Below, piece after piece: positions 16,556 to 25,148 of a stretch of DNA of 64,000 nt. Every line of letters starts with the position of its first letter. Position 1 is the stretch's first letter. Source of the DNA: JBAZOB01 sp041648895 (GTDB lineage: Bacteria; Patescibacteriota; JAHJAL01); contig JBAZOB010000002.1 of the NCBI GenBank assembly GCA_041648895.1, positions 1-64,000 of the forward strand, given 5' to 3'. The translations under genes were made by a program, and so were the position numbers. The notes beneath the pieces were generated by a model. The model had not been told where the DNA came from and ran no database searches. It was given only the letters and a program-made list of their open reading frames with translations.

Positions 16556-17770
16556 ATGGAGGTGAATAAAAAGCATAGCTTTTTTGACACGTTTGTCTAT
16601 GGCAGTATTCTCATACTGTCGACTTTTGTTGTCTTTTTTTCCACCCCGGCCTCCCTGCCGGCCCAAGCTAGTCAATCCGGTTGTCAGGCCGATAATTGCC
16701 TATTTACCACCAGTATTTTACATCGAGCCACCAAGATGGAAATTGATAATCAAGGTCAATATTCAACTTTTATCACTCGCCAGGAGTTACTCAATGATGG
16801 CCTCAAAGAAGCCGGTCTTGACATGAGTAGCGGTATCGTCAGTAATCCGCATCGCTATACCGAGCTCAATGGGGGAGATATCAAAGTATCAATTGCCGTC
16901 GCTATTATCCCCGTCAAAATTATTGACCAAAATCGGGCTTACACTGTCACCACCTCCTATTCCACCGTTAAAAATATTCTTTACGCCTGCAATATTGAGC
17001 TTAATTCCAAAGATAAAGTCTATCCCGCTCTCGATACTCTAGTTACAGCCGGCTCCAATATTGTCATTGACCGCGCGGTGTCCGTCGAAATTGCCTATGG
17101 GGAAAAAACCTTCAATTTAGCCACTCAAGCCGACAACGTCTCGGAAGTGATGGCTGAAGCCAAAGAGGAATTAGATTTACCGGCCGAATTAACCAATCAC
17201 AATCTTGATCATGATGTATATGCCGGTCAGAAAATCAGTCTGGTCAAAATAGATGAATCAGAAACCACCGAATTTGAAACTATTAAGCCCGAGACCCAAT
17301 ATCAAAATGATTGGGATATGACAGTCGGGGAAGAGCAAGTTATCTCTTTGGGTGTCGCCGGCGAAATCATGAAAAAGTATCATTTGACCTTAGAAAACGG
17401 TGTAGAAATCAGCCGGGAATTAATCAGTGAAGAAATAACCAGACCATCCGAACCGACCATAATTGCCGTTGGACAAAAACAACCAGCGGTCACCGCTCCC
17501 GCTGATAACTATGCCGCCAGCGGTGGCCAAGTTGGTACCGCCAGCTGGTATTATCATGGCGACGCTCCGGCCGCGGCCCACCGTGATTTTCCCCGCGGCA
17601 CCAATTTGCTTGTCACCAATAACTCCACCGGCGCTTCAGTTGTAGTCGTCGTCAACGATTATGGCCCGGCCCTCTGGACCGGCCGCGTCATTGACCTCAA
17701 TTCCGTCGCCTTCGCCGCCATCGCCCCACTAGGACAGGGTTTAGTCGAAGTGACGGTCACACCTTTATAA
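16556..17770 (+). CDS. Exported G5/DUF348 protein with RlpA-like double-psi barrel
   Basis: A 404-aa secreted or membrane-anchored cell-wall protein. Residues 10-38 are a signal or anchor segment (YGSILILSTFVVFFSTP...AQA). A DUF348-like repeat region follows (VTTSYSTVKNILYACNIELNSKDKV near 150 and VEIAYGEKTFNLATQADNVSEVM near 198). A G5-type domain (about 255-320) contains VGEEQVISLGVAGEIMKKYHLTLENGVE. The C-terminal RlpA-like domain starts at GTASWYYHGDAPAAAHRDFPRGTNL and ends in NDYGPALWTGRVIDLNSVAF. The architecture resembles Rpf/YabE-type peptidoglycan remodelling proteins. The barrel keeps the HRDFPRGT and ND-G-P features linked to glycan cleavage, but activity is not proven. Confidence 0.85.
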   Translation: MEVNKKHSFFDTFVYGSILILSTFVVFFSTPASLPAQASQSGCQADNCLFTTSILHRATKMEIDNQGQYSTFITRQELLNDGLKEAGLDMSSGIVSNPHRYTELNGGDIKVSIAVAIIPVKIIDQNRAYTVTTSYSTVKNILYACNIELNSKDKVYPALDTLVTAGSNIVIDRAVSVEIAYGEKTFNLATQADNVSEVMAEAKEELDLPAELTNHNLDHDVYAGQKISLVKIDESETTEFETIKPETQYQNDWDMTVGEEQVISLGVAGEIMKKYHLTLENGVEISRELISEEITRPSEPTIIAVGQKQPAVTAPADNYAASGGQVGTASWYYHGDAPAAAHRDFPRGTNLLVTNNSTGASVVVVVNDYGPALWTGRVIDLNSVAFAAIAPLGQGLVEVTVTPL

Positions 17771-17772
17771 TC

Positions 17773-17972
17773 AATGAATAATTAATAATGAATGAGTTGT
17801 ACTAATTAGTCGTTCCCCTGTCATCCCCGACCGGAAGCGGAGCGCTCCGGTTATCGGGGATCTCATCAATAAGACGTTTAACAAAACTTAATGATGAGAT
17901 CCCCGCTCAAGGCGGGGATGACATGAGGGAGATGTTTAATTAGCACAACTCATTCATTATTAATTATTCATT
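17773..17972. repeat. Dispersed repeat with terminal inverted repeats, copy 1
   Basis: Outer arms are 36 bp with one mismatch (17773-17808 with 17937-17972) and contain AATGAGTTGT(A/G)CTAATTAG. Inside are two palindromes, GTCATCCCCGACCGG...CCGGTTATCGGGGAT and GAGATCCCCGC...GCGGGGATGACATGA. The central 140 bp are nearly identical to 51458-51623, and the GAGTTGT end is related to the arms of the hairpins at 16328 and 20327. Confidence 0.9.
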
Positions 17973-17985
17973 ATTAATTATTTAC

Positions 17986-18753
17986 GTGCCCAAATTTTCC
18001 CAAAATTTTTTAATTGACACACGAGTGCTGCCAAAAATGATTCAGGCAGCTTCTTTAAATAAAGATGACGTCGTCATTGAAATCGGGCCGGGTAGGGGAG
18101 TCTTGACTAAAAAATTATGCGCCGTGGCCAAACAAGTTATCGCCATAGAAATTGATGCCACTTTAGCCCCCAAACTGCAAGATATACAAAACGAATATTC
18201 CAATTTGAAAATTATCTATGGTGATTTTACTACATTTAATTGGCGATCATTGGTAGTCGGTAACAATTTCAAAATTTTAGCCAATATCCCCTATCATATT
18301 TCCGGCTTGATTATTCGCACAATATTTGACACTGATCAAAAACTGCCCACCGACGTTGTTCTGATGATGCAATATGAAGTCGTCAAAAAGATAGTCACCA
18401 AACCTGATGATCGGACTGTCCTTTCTAACTTAATCGAATTGTTCGGTCAGCCCAAAATAGTGGCTAAAGTCGATAAAAAGTCCTTCCGTCCCACTCCAAA
18501 AGTTGACTCCGCCGTTGTCGCTATCAATAATATCAAAAAGCCCAATGTAGACGATTTTGATCAATTCTTCCGTATTATCAAAATTGGCTTTTCCCAGCGC
18601 CGCAAGACCATTCTTAATAATCTTTCGCACGGTCTAAAAATCGACAAAACAACAACCCGAGAATTATTATCACAAGCCAATATTGATCCAACTCGCCGCG
18701 CCCAGACCCTTTCCCTGGAGGAATGGAAAAGGTTATACTTATACATTAGATAA
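17986..18753 (+). CDS. rsmA: 16S rRNA dimethyladenosine transferase RsmA (KsgA)
   Basis: Dimethylates two adjacent adenosines in helix 45 of 16S rRNA. The SAM-binding motif VIEIGPGRGVLTKKL is at about residues 30-44, the acidic ligand in IAIEIDATL, and the catalytic motif NIPYHISG at about 105-112. The C-terminal domain has FRPTPKVDSAVV. Translation starts at GTG 17986, because the family N-terminus (PKFSQNFLIDTRVL) begins there and no ATG is available upstream. No clear ribosome binding site lies in the AT-rich repeat end upstream. At 255 aa it is typical. Confidence 0.96.
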   Translation: MPKFSQNFLIDTRVLPKMIQAASLNKDDVVIEIGPGRGVLTKKLCAVAKQVIAIEIDATLAPKLQDIQNEYSNLKIIYGDFTTFNWRSLVVGNNFKILANIPYHISGLIIRTIFDTDQKLPTDVVLMMQYEVVKKIVTKPDDRTVLSNLIELFGQPKIVAKVDKKSFRPTPKVDSAVVAINNIKKPNVDDFDQFFRIIKIGFSQRRKTILNNLSHGLKIDKTTTRELLSQANIDPTRRAQTLSLEEWKRLYLYIR

Positions 18754-18788
18754 TTTAAAATTTTAAATTTAAAATTTAAAATTTTATA
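18753..18788. repeat. AT-only heptamer spacer
   Basis: Consecutive 7-bp words made only of A and T (TTTAAAA, TTTTAAA, TTTAAAA, TTTAAAA) fill the whole gap between the rsmA stop and the metG start, leaving no room for a classical ribosome binding site. Confidence 0.6.
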
Positions 18789-18789
18789 T

Positions 18790-20346
18790 ATGAATAAATT
18801 CTACATCACTACTTCCATTGTCTATGCCACCACCAAGCCCCACGTCGGGTTTGCCATGGAATTGTTTCAAGCTGACGCTATTGCCCGCCTGCATCGCCTG
18901 TATGGGCACGATGTTTTTTTCTTAAGTGGCACTGACGAAAACGGCTTAAAAAATTATCGGAAGGCCAAAGAGTTGGGCATTAGTCCTCAAGAGCATGTTG
19001 ATGAAGTGAGTAAATTAGTGAAGGATTTTGCTGATAGTCACCAAGTATCACTGACCGATTTCATCCGCACCACTGATCAAAAGCGACATTGGCCGGCCGC
19101 CCAAAAACTTTGGCAAATATTGTGCGACAAGAATTTGATAGAAAAAAAGAAATACTCCGGTCTCTATTGTGTGGGTTGCGAAAAATTTATGAAAGAAACT
19201 GAGCTTGATGCCGCCGGGAACTGTCCGCTCCATCACCAGAAACCCGAACCGCAATCCGTTGAAAACTATTTTTTCAAACTGTCACAATTTTCCGAAACCA
19301 TCTACCAGAAGATAAAAAACAACGAAATAAATATCATACCCGGTCCTCGTCGTAATGAAATTTTACAAGTCATCGAAAATGGTTTGGAAGACGTCAGTTT
19401 CTCCCGTGAAAAATCTCAATTACCTTGGGGGATACCGGTTCCCAATGATCCGGAACACGTCATGTACGTCTGGTGTGATGCTTTGACTAACTATATTTCC
19501 GCCCTGGGATATGCTACCAATGATGATAAATTTCAGCACTATTGGCCGGCCGATGTTCATTTTATCGGTAAGGACATTATCCGTTTTCACGCCGGTATTT
19601 GGCCCGGCATGCTCTTGGCGGCCGACTTACCTTTGCCAAAAAACATTCTCGTCCATGGCTTTATTCATTCCGGCGGTCAGCGCATGAGCAAAACTACCGG
19701 CAACGTCATTGATCCCGTGGAAATATCAACCAAATACGGCCCCGAAGCGCTGCGCCTTATACTACTCAAAGAAATTCCCACCTTCGGCGATGGCGATCTA
19801 ACCATGGACAGAATTGGTGAAATATATCACAGCGAATTAGCTAATAAACTGGGGAATCTTGTCTCCCGAGTAATTGCCATGAATAATAAATATTTTGCCG
19901 GCCAAATTCCGGCGGGTAATTACGATCAAATAATCAATTTTAGTCTTCCCGACCCCCGCCAATATCTGGAAGGCCAAAACAAATTTGGTCAAATTGATAA
20001 ATATCTACATTCAACCTGGGAGATTATTGAAGCCGCCAATCAATTTGTTGACCACCAAAAACCCTGGGAATTGGCCAAAAACCCCGATCAAACCCAACTC
20101 ACAACCGTAATACTTAATCTTCTCGAAACCATTCGCCTCATCGCCATGCTCCTTGAACCAATTTCTCCCCATACTTCTCAAAAAATCCTGGCCGCTATTA
20201 ATCAAGATTATATCGACAGTAGTCACCATCAAACCGATCCCGATAAATATCATCAATTATTACAATGGGGCGGCCTCAAACAACAAGTTAGCATTAAATT
20301 AGATCAACCACTATTTCCCCGTCTGGAATTAGAAATTAGAAATTAA
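18790..20346 (+). CDS. metG: Methionyl-tRNA synthetase
   Basis: Class I synthetase charging initiator and elongator tRNA-Met. The HIGH-type motif is PHVGF (about residues 18-22) and the KMSKS-type motif is RMSKTTGN (about 298-305). A single CxxC pair (YCVGCEKFM) in the connective domain with a later C-PLH suggests a reduced zinc knuckle. At 518 aa it lacks the C-terminal EMAP-like tRNA-binding domain, as in the short bacterial forms. The last six codons and the stop (from 20327) lie inside the left arm of hairpin copy B, so the C-terminal peptide ELEIRN is encoded by the repeat. The gap to rsmA is 36 bp, so an rsmA-metG operon is likely. Confidence 0.97.
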   Translation: MNKFYITTSIVYATTKPHVGFAMELFQADAIARLHRLYGHDVFFLSGTDENGLKNYRKAKELGISPQEHVDEVSKLVKDFADSHQVSLTDFIRTTDQKRHWPAAQKLWQILCDKNLIEKKKYSGLYCVGCEKFMKETELDAAGNCPLHHQKPEPQSVENYFFKLSQFSETIYQKIKNNEINIIPGPRRNEILQVIENGLEDVSFSREKSQLPWGIPVPNDPEHVMYVWCDALTNYISALGYATNDDKFQHYWPADVHFIGKDIIRFHAGIWPGMLLAADLPLPKNILVHGFIHSGGQRMSKTTGNVIDPVEISTKYGPEALRLILLKEIPTFGDGDLTMDRIGEIYHSELANKLGNLVSRVIAMNNKYFAGQIPAGNYDQIINFSLPDPRQYLEGQNKFGQIDKYLHSTWEIIEAANQFVDHQKPWELAKNPDQTQLTTVILNLLETIRLIAMLLEPISPHTSQKILAAINQDYIDSSHHQTDPDKYHQLLQWGGLKQQVSIKLDQPLFPRLELEIRN

Positions 20347-20508
20347 CGAGTTGTGTGAATTAATTTTTATATCATTCAGATTATTGGTTTATAACCTGTA
20401 TGAGCGTTTCTAAATAATACTGACCAAGCCTGAGCGAGTTTTATAAACCAATAATCTGAATGATATAAAAATTAATTCACACAACTCGTTAATTTCTAAT
20501 TTCTAATT
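20327..20508. repeat. Long perfect hairpin element, copy B
   Basis: A perfect 68-bp inverted repeat (20327-20394 with 20441-20508) around a 46-nt loop 42/46 identical to copy A. The outer part of both arms is the heptamer array AATTAGAAATTAGAAATTAA; on the left this is the end of the metG coding sequence. The element fills the metG-transporter spacer and ends 3 bp before the next ATG. No T-run follows it, so it does not look like an ordinary intrinsic terminator. Confidence 0.95.
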
Positions 20509-20511
20509 AAA

Positions 20512-21351
20512 ATGTTCCCAGCTTTCGGCGCGGCGATCGCCTATATTATTGCCACCACAATCAATAAACATCTTTTGTCAAAGGAGCGGATGGGAGTCAT
20601 TTCCTTTGGGATCTGGCTTTTTATTTTTTTAGCGGCCATCACCGGACTGACTTTGCCCTGGTTGGGAGAAATTAACTGGGAGCAAGCTCTGTCTATCCAC
20701 TATACCTTTGCCTTCGCCGCCATGCTTCTATTGGCCTGCACTTGGAATTATTTCTACTATAGTTGTCTCCAAAAAGATACTCTGGCTGAATTTCAGCTGA
20801 TGACTATCGTTCAGCCACTTTTGACGATTTTTCTTGGCATGCTGGTTTTCCCGGATGAGAGAAACGAAAAAGTCTTTATTGTCACCATTGTGGCCGGTTT
20901 TATTTTGATTGCCAGTCACCTCGATCGCTGGCGTCTGGAAAATGTCAACGTGACTGTACCCTTGCTTATATCCATATTTTTAGCCGCCGTTGAAAGTCTT
21001 TATCACAAAGAATTATTAGTCATCTACAGCCCGGCCGCGCTGTATTTCACTCGCACCTTATTTATTGCCATTATTTTCTTTTTAGCCAATCCGAGCCACC
21101 TCAAAAAAGTCAATCAAAAGAACCTTTGGCAAACATTTATCATTGCTTTCTTTGCTGTTTTAGCCATGGTATTATCGTTCTATGGTTATCAGCAGCTCGG
21201 CCTGGCCAAAACCAATATCATTCTTCTCCTTTATCCCATCGGCACCACCATCATTTCTGTCTATATTCTCAAAGAAAGAATCAAAAAAAGAAAACTAGTC
21301 GCCTTTGCCCTCATTGTTCTCTGCATTATATATGCCTTTATGAACGGCTAA
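20512..21351 (+). CDS. DMT-superfamily (EamA-like) transporter
   Basis: A 279-aa integral membrane protein with about ten hydrophobic helices arranged as two repeats of five, as in EamA/DMT permeases. The first repeat starts at AAIAYIIATTINKHLL; the second starts near VTVPLLISIFLAAVESLYHKELL and ends with a positively charged turn (KERIKKRKLVAF). Members export small metabolites or amino acids; the substrate is not predictable. The ATG follows the right arm of hairpin B by 3 bp, so any ribosome binding site would be inside that arm (only AATTAAAA is present). Probably co-transcribed with tatD downstream. Confidence 0.85.
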   Translation: MFPAFGAAIAYIIATTINKHLLSKERMGVISFGIWLFIFLAAITGLTLPWLGEINWEQALSIHYTFAFAAMLLLACTWNYFYYSCLQKDTLAEFQLMTIVQPLLTIFLGMLVFPDERNEKVFIVTIVAGFILIASHLDRWRLENVNVTVPLLISIFLAAVESLYHKELLVIYSPAALYFTRTLFIAIIFFLANPSHLKKVNQKNLWQTFIIAFFAVLAMVLSFYGYQQLGLAKTNIILLLYPIGTTIISVYILKERIKKRKLVAFALIVLCIIYAFMNG

Positions 21352-21397
21352 GTTAATATTGCAATTTCTATTATTAATTTTTAATTATTAATTTATT

Positions 21398-22162
21398 ATG
21401 TACACCGATACGCATTGTCATCTTAATACAATTGAATTTGAAAATGACATCAAAGAAATAATCAGTCGGGCCAAGCGGGCGGAAGTTAATCAAATTATTG
21501 TCCCGGGCATTGATTTAAAATCATCAAAGGCGGCCTATACGCTCGCCCAAAATTTTGACATTATCTCCTCCGCCGCCGGCTATCACCCCAACTATATTCA
21601 GACCGCTTCGATTGAAAATCTGGGTGAATTAGTTGAATTAATCAGTAAGCCGGAAATCGTCGCCGTGGGCGAAATTGGACTCGATTATTATCGCCAAACC
21701 ACCAATGTGGAAGAGCAACGCAAAATTTTCCAATATCTTCTATCTATCGCCTCCCAAGAAGCCAAACCAGCTATCATTCATTCCCGCGCCGCCGAAGAAG
21801 ACGTTTTAAGTATTCTCCAGGTTTATAAACCAGACGGCTTGCGGGGCGTTTGGCATTGTTTTGAGGGTGACCGCGCTCTGGCTACGCGGATTTTGGATCT
21901 GGGATTCTATATTGGGTTTACCGGCAACATTACCTATTCCGACCATCAAGATATTAATGAAGTTATCAAAAATATTCCACTTGATCGTATCCTGATCGAG
22001 ACTGACGCTCCCTACCTCACTCCCACCCCCTATCGGGGTAAAAAAAATGAACCGGCCTATGTCGTGGAAGTAGCGCGAAAAATCGGCGATATCAAAAACA
22101 TTGCCATTGAAGTCGTCGCCCAAACCACCACCGAAAACGCCATTAAATTATTTAATTTATAA
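21398..22162 (+). CDS. tatD: TatD family metal-dependent deoxyribonuclease
   Basis: A TIM-barrel metallohydrolase of the amidohydrolase superfamily with 3'-5' nuclease activity in characterised members. The metal ligands are visible: the N-terminal TDTHCHL motif, the Glu in VAVGEIGLDYY (about residue 92), His in IHSRAAEEDV (about 127), His in WHCFEG (about 152), and Asp in IETDAPYLTP (about 204). At 254 aa the length is normal. It lies 31 bp upstream of priA on the same strand, a DNA-metabolism pairing. Confidence 0.95.
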   Translation: MYTDTHCHLNTIEFENDIKEIISRAKRAEVNQIIVPGIDLKSSKAAYTLAQNFDIISSAAGYHPNYIQTASIENLGELVELISKPEIVAVGEIGLDYYRQTTNVEEQRKIFQYLLSIASQEAKPAIIHSRAAEEDVLSILQVYKPDGLRGVWHCFEGDRALATRILDLGFYIGFTGNITYSDHQDINEVIKNIPLDRILIETDAPYLTPTPYRGKKNEPAYVVEVARKIGDIKNIAIEVVAQTTTENAIKLFNL

Positions 22163-22193
22163 ACCGAATTAATTTGCAATTAATTCGCCCTCT

Positions 22194-24644
22194 ATGTCAA
22201 CAAATTCATACGCCAATATTATCGTCAACTCCCGTCTGGACAATATATCCGGTGAGTTAACCTATTCAATTCCACCGACGCTATCGATGGTCATTAAACC
22301 TGGGCAATTGGTGTTGGTACCATTTGGGCGGCGTTTTATCCACGGTGTGGTCGCCAATATTCAGAGCCAACGCCCCGCCATCAAAGTCCGCACCAAAGAC
22401 ATTGCCGCCCTGCTCGGTGAACGCCCGATTGTCAAGCCAGAGCAAATCAAATTAGCCCAATATATCAGTCAGCATTATCACTGCTCTCTCGGGCAGGCTC
22501 TTTTTGCCATGATCCCCTCATTTGTCATGAATAGTATAAAAAAAGTATATTCCACCACTTCCCAGCTGTCTCCCCATCCCATTGTCCAATTTATTAACAC
22601 GCGCGGTGGGCAAACCGCCACTGAAATTTTATTACTAAAAAAATTCGGCGCCACCACTAAAGCTACCCTGTCTCGCCTCGTCAAAAAAGATATTCTCCGT
22701 CTTGGCTACCAATTATCTAGCCCCAAGATCAAGCCCAAATATGAAGAAATTATCAGTTTGTGCCCCCTTTCGGCTGATCAAAAAAAACAACTGTCACGCT
22801 ATCCAAAACAAAACCAAGTCTATCAGTTTCTCAAATATCGTCGCCTCGCCAATTGGATCAAAATCCGCCAAGAATTAAATGTCAGTCGGGCCACCATTAG
22901 AGCCATGCAGCGAAAAAAAATGGTAGATATTGAAACCAAACAAGTCATTCGCGAGCCGCTTGGTTTTCATGTCATGGAAACAGTTTTTCCTGATCTAGTC
23001 GGTTCGCAACAAAAAGCCTGGCAGACCATTGTCCAGCAACTAAATAATCATCACAAAAAGCCAATTATGCTTTTTGGTCGTACCGGCAGTGGTAAAACGG
23101 AATTATACCTCCGAGCGGCTGAGTGGACCCTCAAGCAGGGAAAAGGCGTGATTATTCTCGTGCCGGAAATTGCCTTGGTGCCGCAAACCCTGCAGCGATT
23201 TTATGAAAGATTTGGCCAAAGTTTGGCTGTCTATCATTCGCAAATGTCCGTTGGTGAAAGATATGATCAGTGGTTTCGCCTATACAATCATCAAGCCCAA
23301 GTTGTCATTGGCTCTCGCTCAGCCCTTTTTGCCCCCGTGCCCAATTTGGGCCTCATTATCATCGATGAAGAACATGAATACAGCTACAAACAAGATAACA
23401 CCCCTCGCTATCACGCGGTTGATGCCGCTGTCAAATATGCCAAACTAACTGATTCCCTCCTCATTCTTGGTAGTGCTACCCCCCGACTGGAAACATTTTG
23501 GCGCGCCAAAAAAGGCGAGTACGAGCTGGTCAAACTTACCAAAACTATTACCGAGACTGTTAATCAGCAAATCATTCGCCGACCGGAAATCAGCATCGTC
23601 GATCTACGTGATGAATATATCGCCGGCAACCACACATTGTTGAGCATTAAACTACAAGAATCAATCCAAAAAGCTCTGCTGACTAAAAAACAAATTTTAC
23701 TGTTTCTCAATCGTCGTGGTCACACCACCTATGTTTTCTGCCGAGAATGTGGTTTTGTCGCCAAATGCCCCGAATGCAATATTCCCATGACCCTGCACAT
23801 CAATGATAAACATTTTGCCACTTTCACCCAACACAATGTCTCCCTTCGTCACGCGCTCATTTGTCACCATTGCGGTTTAACCATGCACAATTTTTCCACC
23901 TGTCCTGAATGTTCTTCCAAAGCGATCAAATACTATGGCGCCGGCACTCAAAAAATTGAAGAAGATACTCGAGCTCTTTTTCCTCAAGCCCGCATTTTAC
24001 GCATGGATTACGATACGACCCGCACCAGAAACGCCCATCAAAAAATATTCCAGGCCTTCAAAGACAAGCGAGCTGATATTCTTATTGGTACCCAAATGAT
24101 TACCAAAGGCTGGGATTTACCCAATGTTGATCTCATTGGTATCGTCAACGCCGATGGTGGTTTCAACCTACCCGATTTCCGCGCCACTGAGAAAAATTTT
24201 TCTCTACTCTTGCAGCTAATTGGTCGAGTCGGACGAGGCCACACCCCCGGCCGGGTAGTCTTACAAACCTATGATCCCGATAATCCACTTTTTGATCCTC
24301 TGTTACGTGAAGACTATCAGTTATTTGCCTTTTCGGAATTAATTGAACGTAAAAACGGCAATTTCCCTCCCTTTGTCCAACTCGTTCGTCTGGTCTATGA
24401 ATCACCCAACATGAACAAATGCAAAAATGAAGCGGTCAAATTATTCAAATTACTCAATGAGAAGTTTTCCGGGCAAAAAAGAAAGACCCTGATTGAAATT
24501 CTGGGTCCCACACCGGCTTTTTTAGCACGAATCAAACAAAAATACCGCTGGCATATTATTCTCAAAGGTCATAACCTGCAAAAATTTCTCGATATTATTC
24601 CGGCTGACTGGATTATTGACGTCGATCCCTTCTCACTATTGTAA
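22194..24644 (+). CDS. priA: Primosomal replication restart helicase PriA
   Basis: A superfamily 2 helicase that reloads the replisome at repaired forks. An N-terminal 3'-DNA-end binding domain (about residues 1-100) is followed by a winged-helix region. The helicase core has Walker A MLFGRTGSGKTELYL (about 285-299) and Walker B IIIDEEHEYSYK. A zinc insertion carries four CxxC pairs (CRECG, CPECN, CHHCG, CPEC). Motifs TQMITKGWDLPNV and QLIGRVGRGHTPGRV belong to the second RecA lobe. At 816 aa it is full length. Its stop codon directly abuts the stop of a convergent minus-strand gene. Confidence 0.97.
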   Translation: MSTNSYANIIVNSRLDNISGELTYSIPPTLSMVIKPGQLVLVPFGRRFIHGVVANIQSQRPAIKVRTKDIAALLGERPIVKPEQIKLAQYISQHYHCSLGQALFAMIPSFVMNSIKKVYSTTSQLSPHPIVQFINTRGGQTATEILLLKKFGATTKATLSRLVKKDILRLGYQLSSPKIKPKYEEIISLCPLSADQKKQLSRYPKQNQVYQFLKYRRLANWIKIRQELNVSRATIRAMQRKKMVDIETKQVIREPLGFHVMETVFPDLVGSQQKAWQTIVQQLNNHHKKPIMLFGRTGSGKTELYLRAAEWTLKQGKGVIILVPEIALVPQTLQRFYERFGQSLAVYHSQMSVGERYDQWFRLYNHQAQVVIGSRSALFAPVPNLGLIIIDEEHEYSYKQDNTPRYHAVDAAVKYAKLTDSLLILGSATPRLETFWRAKKGEYELVKLTKTITETVNQQIIRRPEISIVDLRDEYIAGNHTLLSIKLQESIQKALLTKKQILLFLNRRGHTTYVFCRECGFVAKCPECNIPMTLHINDKHFATFTQHNVSLRHALICHHCGLTMHNFSTCPECSSKAIKYYGAGTQKIEEDTRALFPQARILRMDYDTTRTRNAHQKIFQAFKDKRADILIGTQMITKGWDLPNVDLIGIVNADGGFNLPDFRATEKNFSLLLQLIGRVGRGHTPGRVVLQTYDPDNPLFDPLLREDYQLFAFSELIERKNGNFPPFVQLVRLVYESPNMNKCKNEAVKLFKLLNEKFSGQKRKTLIEILGPTPAFLARIKQKYRWHIILKGHNLQKFLDIIPADWIIDVDPFSLL

Positions 24645-25079
24645 TTATCCCCAACGCTTATCTTTGTAATTGCTTTCCGGCGCATTTTTATTAAACTCCA
24701 CCATCATCTCATGGGGAGATTTTTTTGGTTCATTTTCCCCAATGAATAACTTCGTTACCCCATTTCTAATTAGTTTGTATATCATTTTTGACACATCCCC
24801 CCAATTATCTTTATCAATATTATAACCAGGGCGAAGCTGATTAGGTTTTTCAAATTTAATTTCATTAGCCAATGTCTGTGCTGGCATTGTGTTCTTATTC
24901 AAGTTTTTAATATTCTTTACTTCCTCTGATATTTTTAATAAATCGAATTTTCTCCCGACAACAAAGCAATCATCAACTGCATCGCTTTCCAGATAATCTG
25001 TTCGATTTGCTGTCATGTTGTCTATTGGTTTATCAGTCTGCCGCATTTTCTCTTGTTCAATTGGATTATCACCAGTCAT
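24645..25079 (-). CDS. Hypothetical protein convergent with priA
   Basis: A 144-aa soluble polar protein without signal peptide or recognised motif, beginning MTGDNPIEQEKMRQTDKPIDN. A hydrophobic short helix (DVSKMIYKLIRNGVTKLFIGE, about residues 95-115) is the only non-polar part. Located 69 bp downstream of lysS on the same strand, it could be the last gene of that transcript. Its stop abuts the priA stop with no gap, and no terminator is seen between them, so read-through from either side is possible. Lineage-specific by appearance. Confidence 0.55.
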   Translation of the reverse strand: MTGDNPIEQEKMRQTDKPIDNMTANRTDYLESDAVDDCFVVGRKFDLLKISEEVKNIKNLNKNTMPAQTLANEIKFEKPNQLRPGYNIDKDNWGDVSKMIYKLIRNGVTKLFIGENEPKKSPHEMMVEFNKNAPESNYKDKRWG

Positions 25080-25148
25080 ATTTTCTTGTTATTTTCCTAT
25101 ATTCTAATATATTGCTTATCTGCTGCAAAGACAAGCCGGACAGATTTC

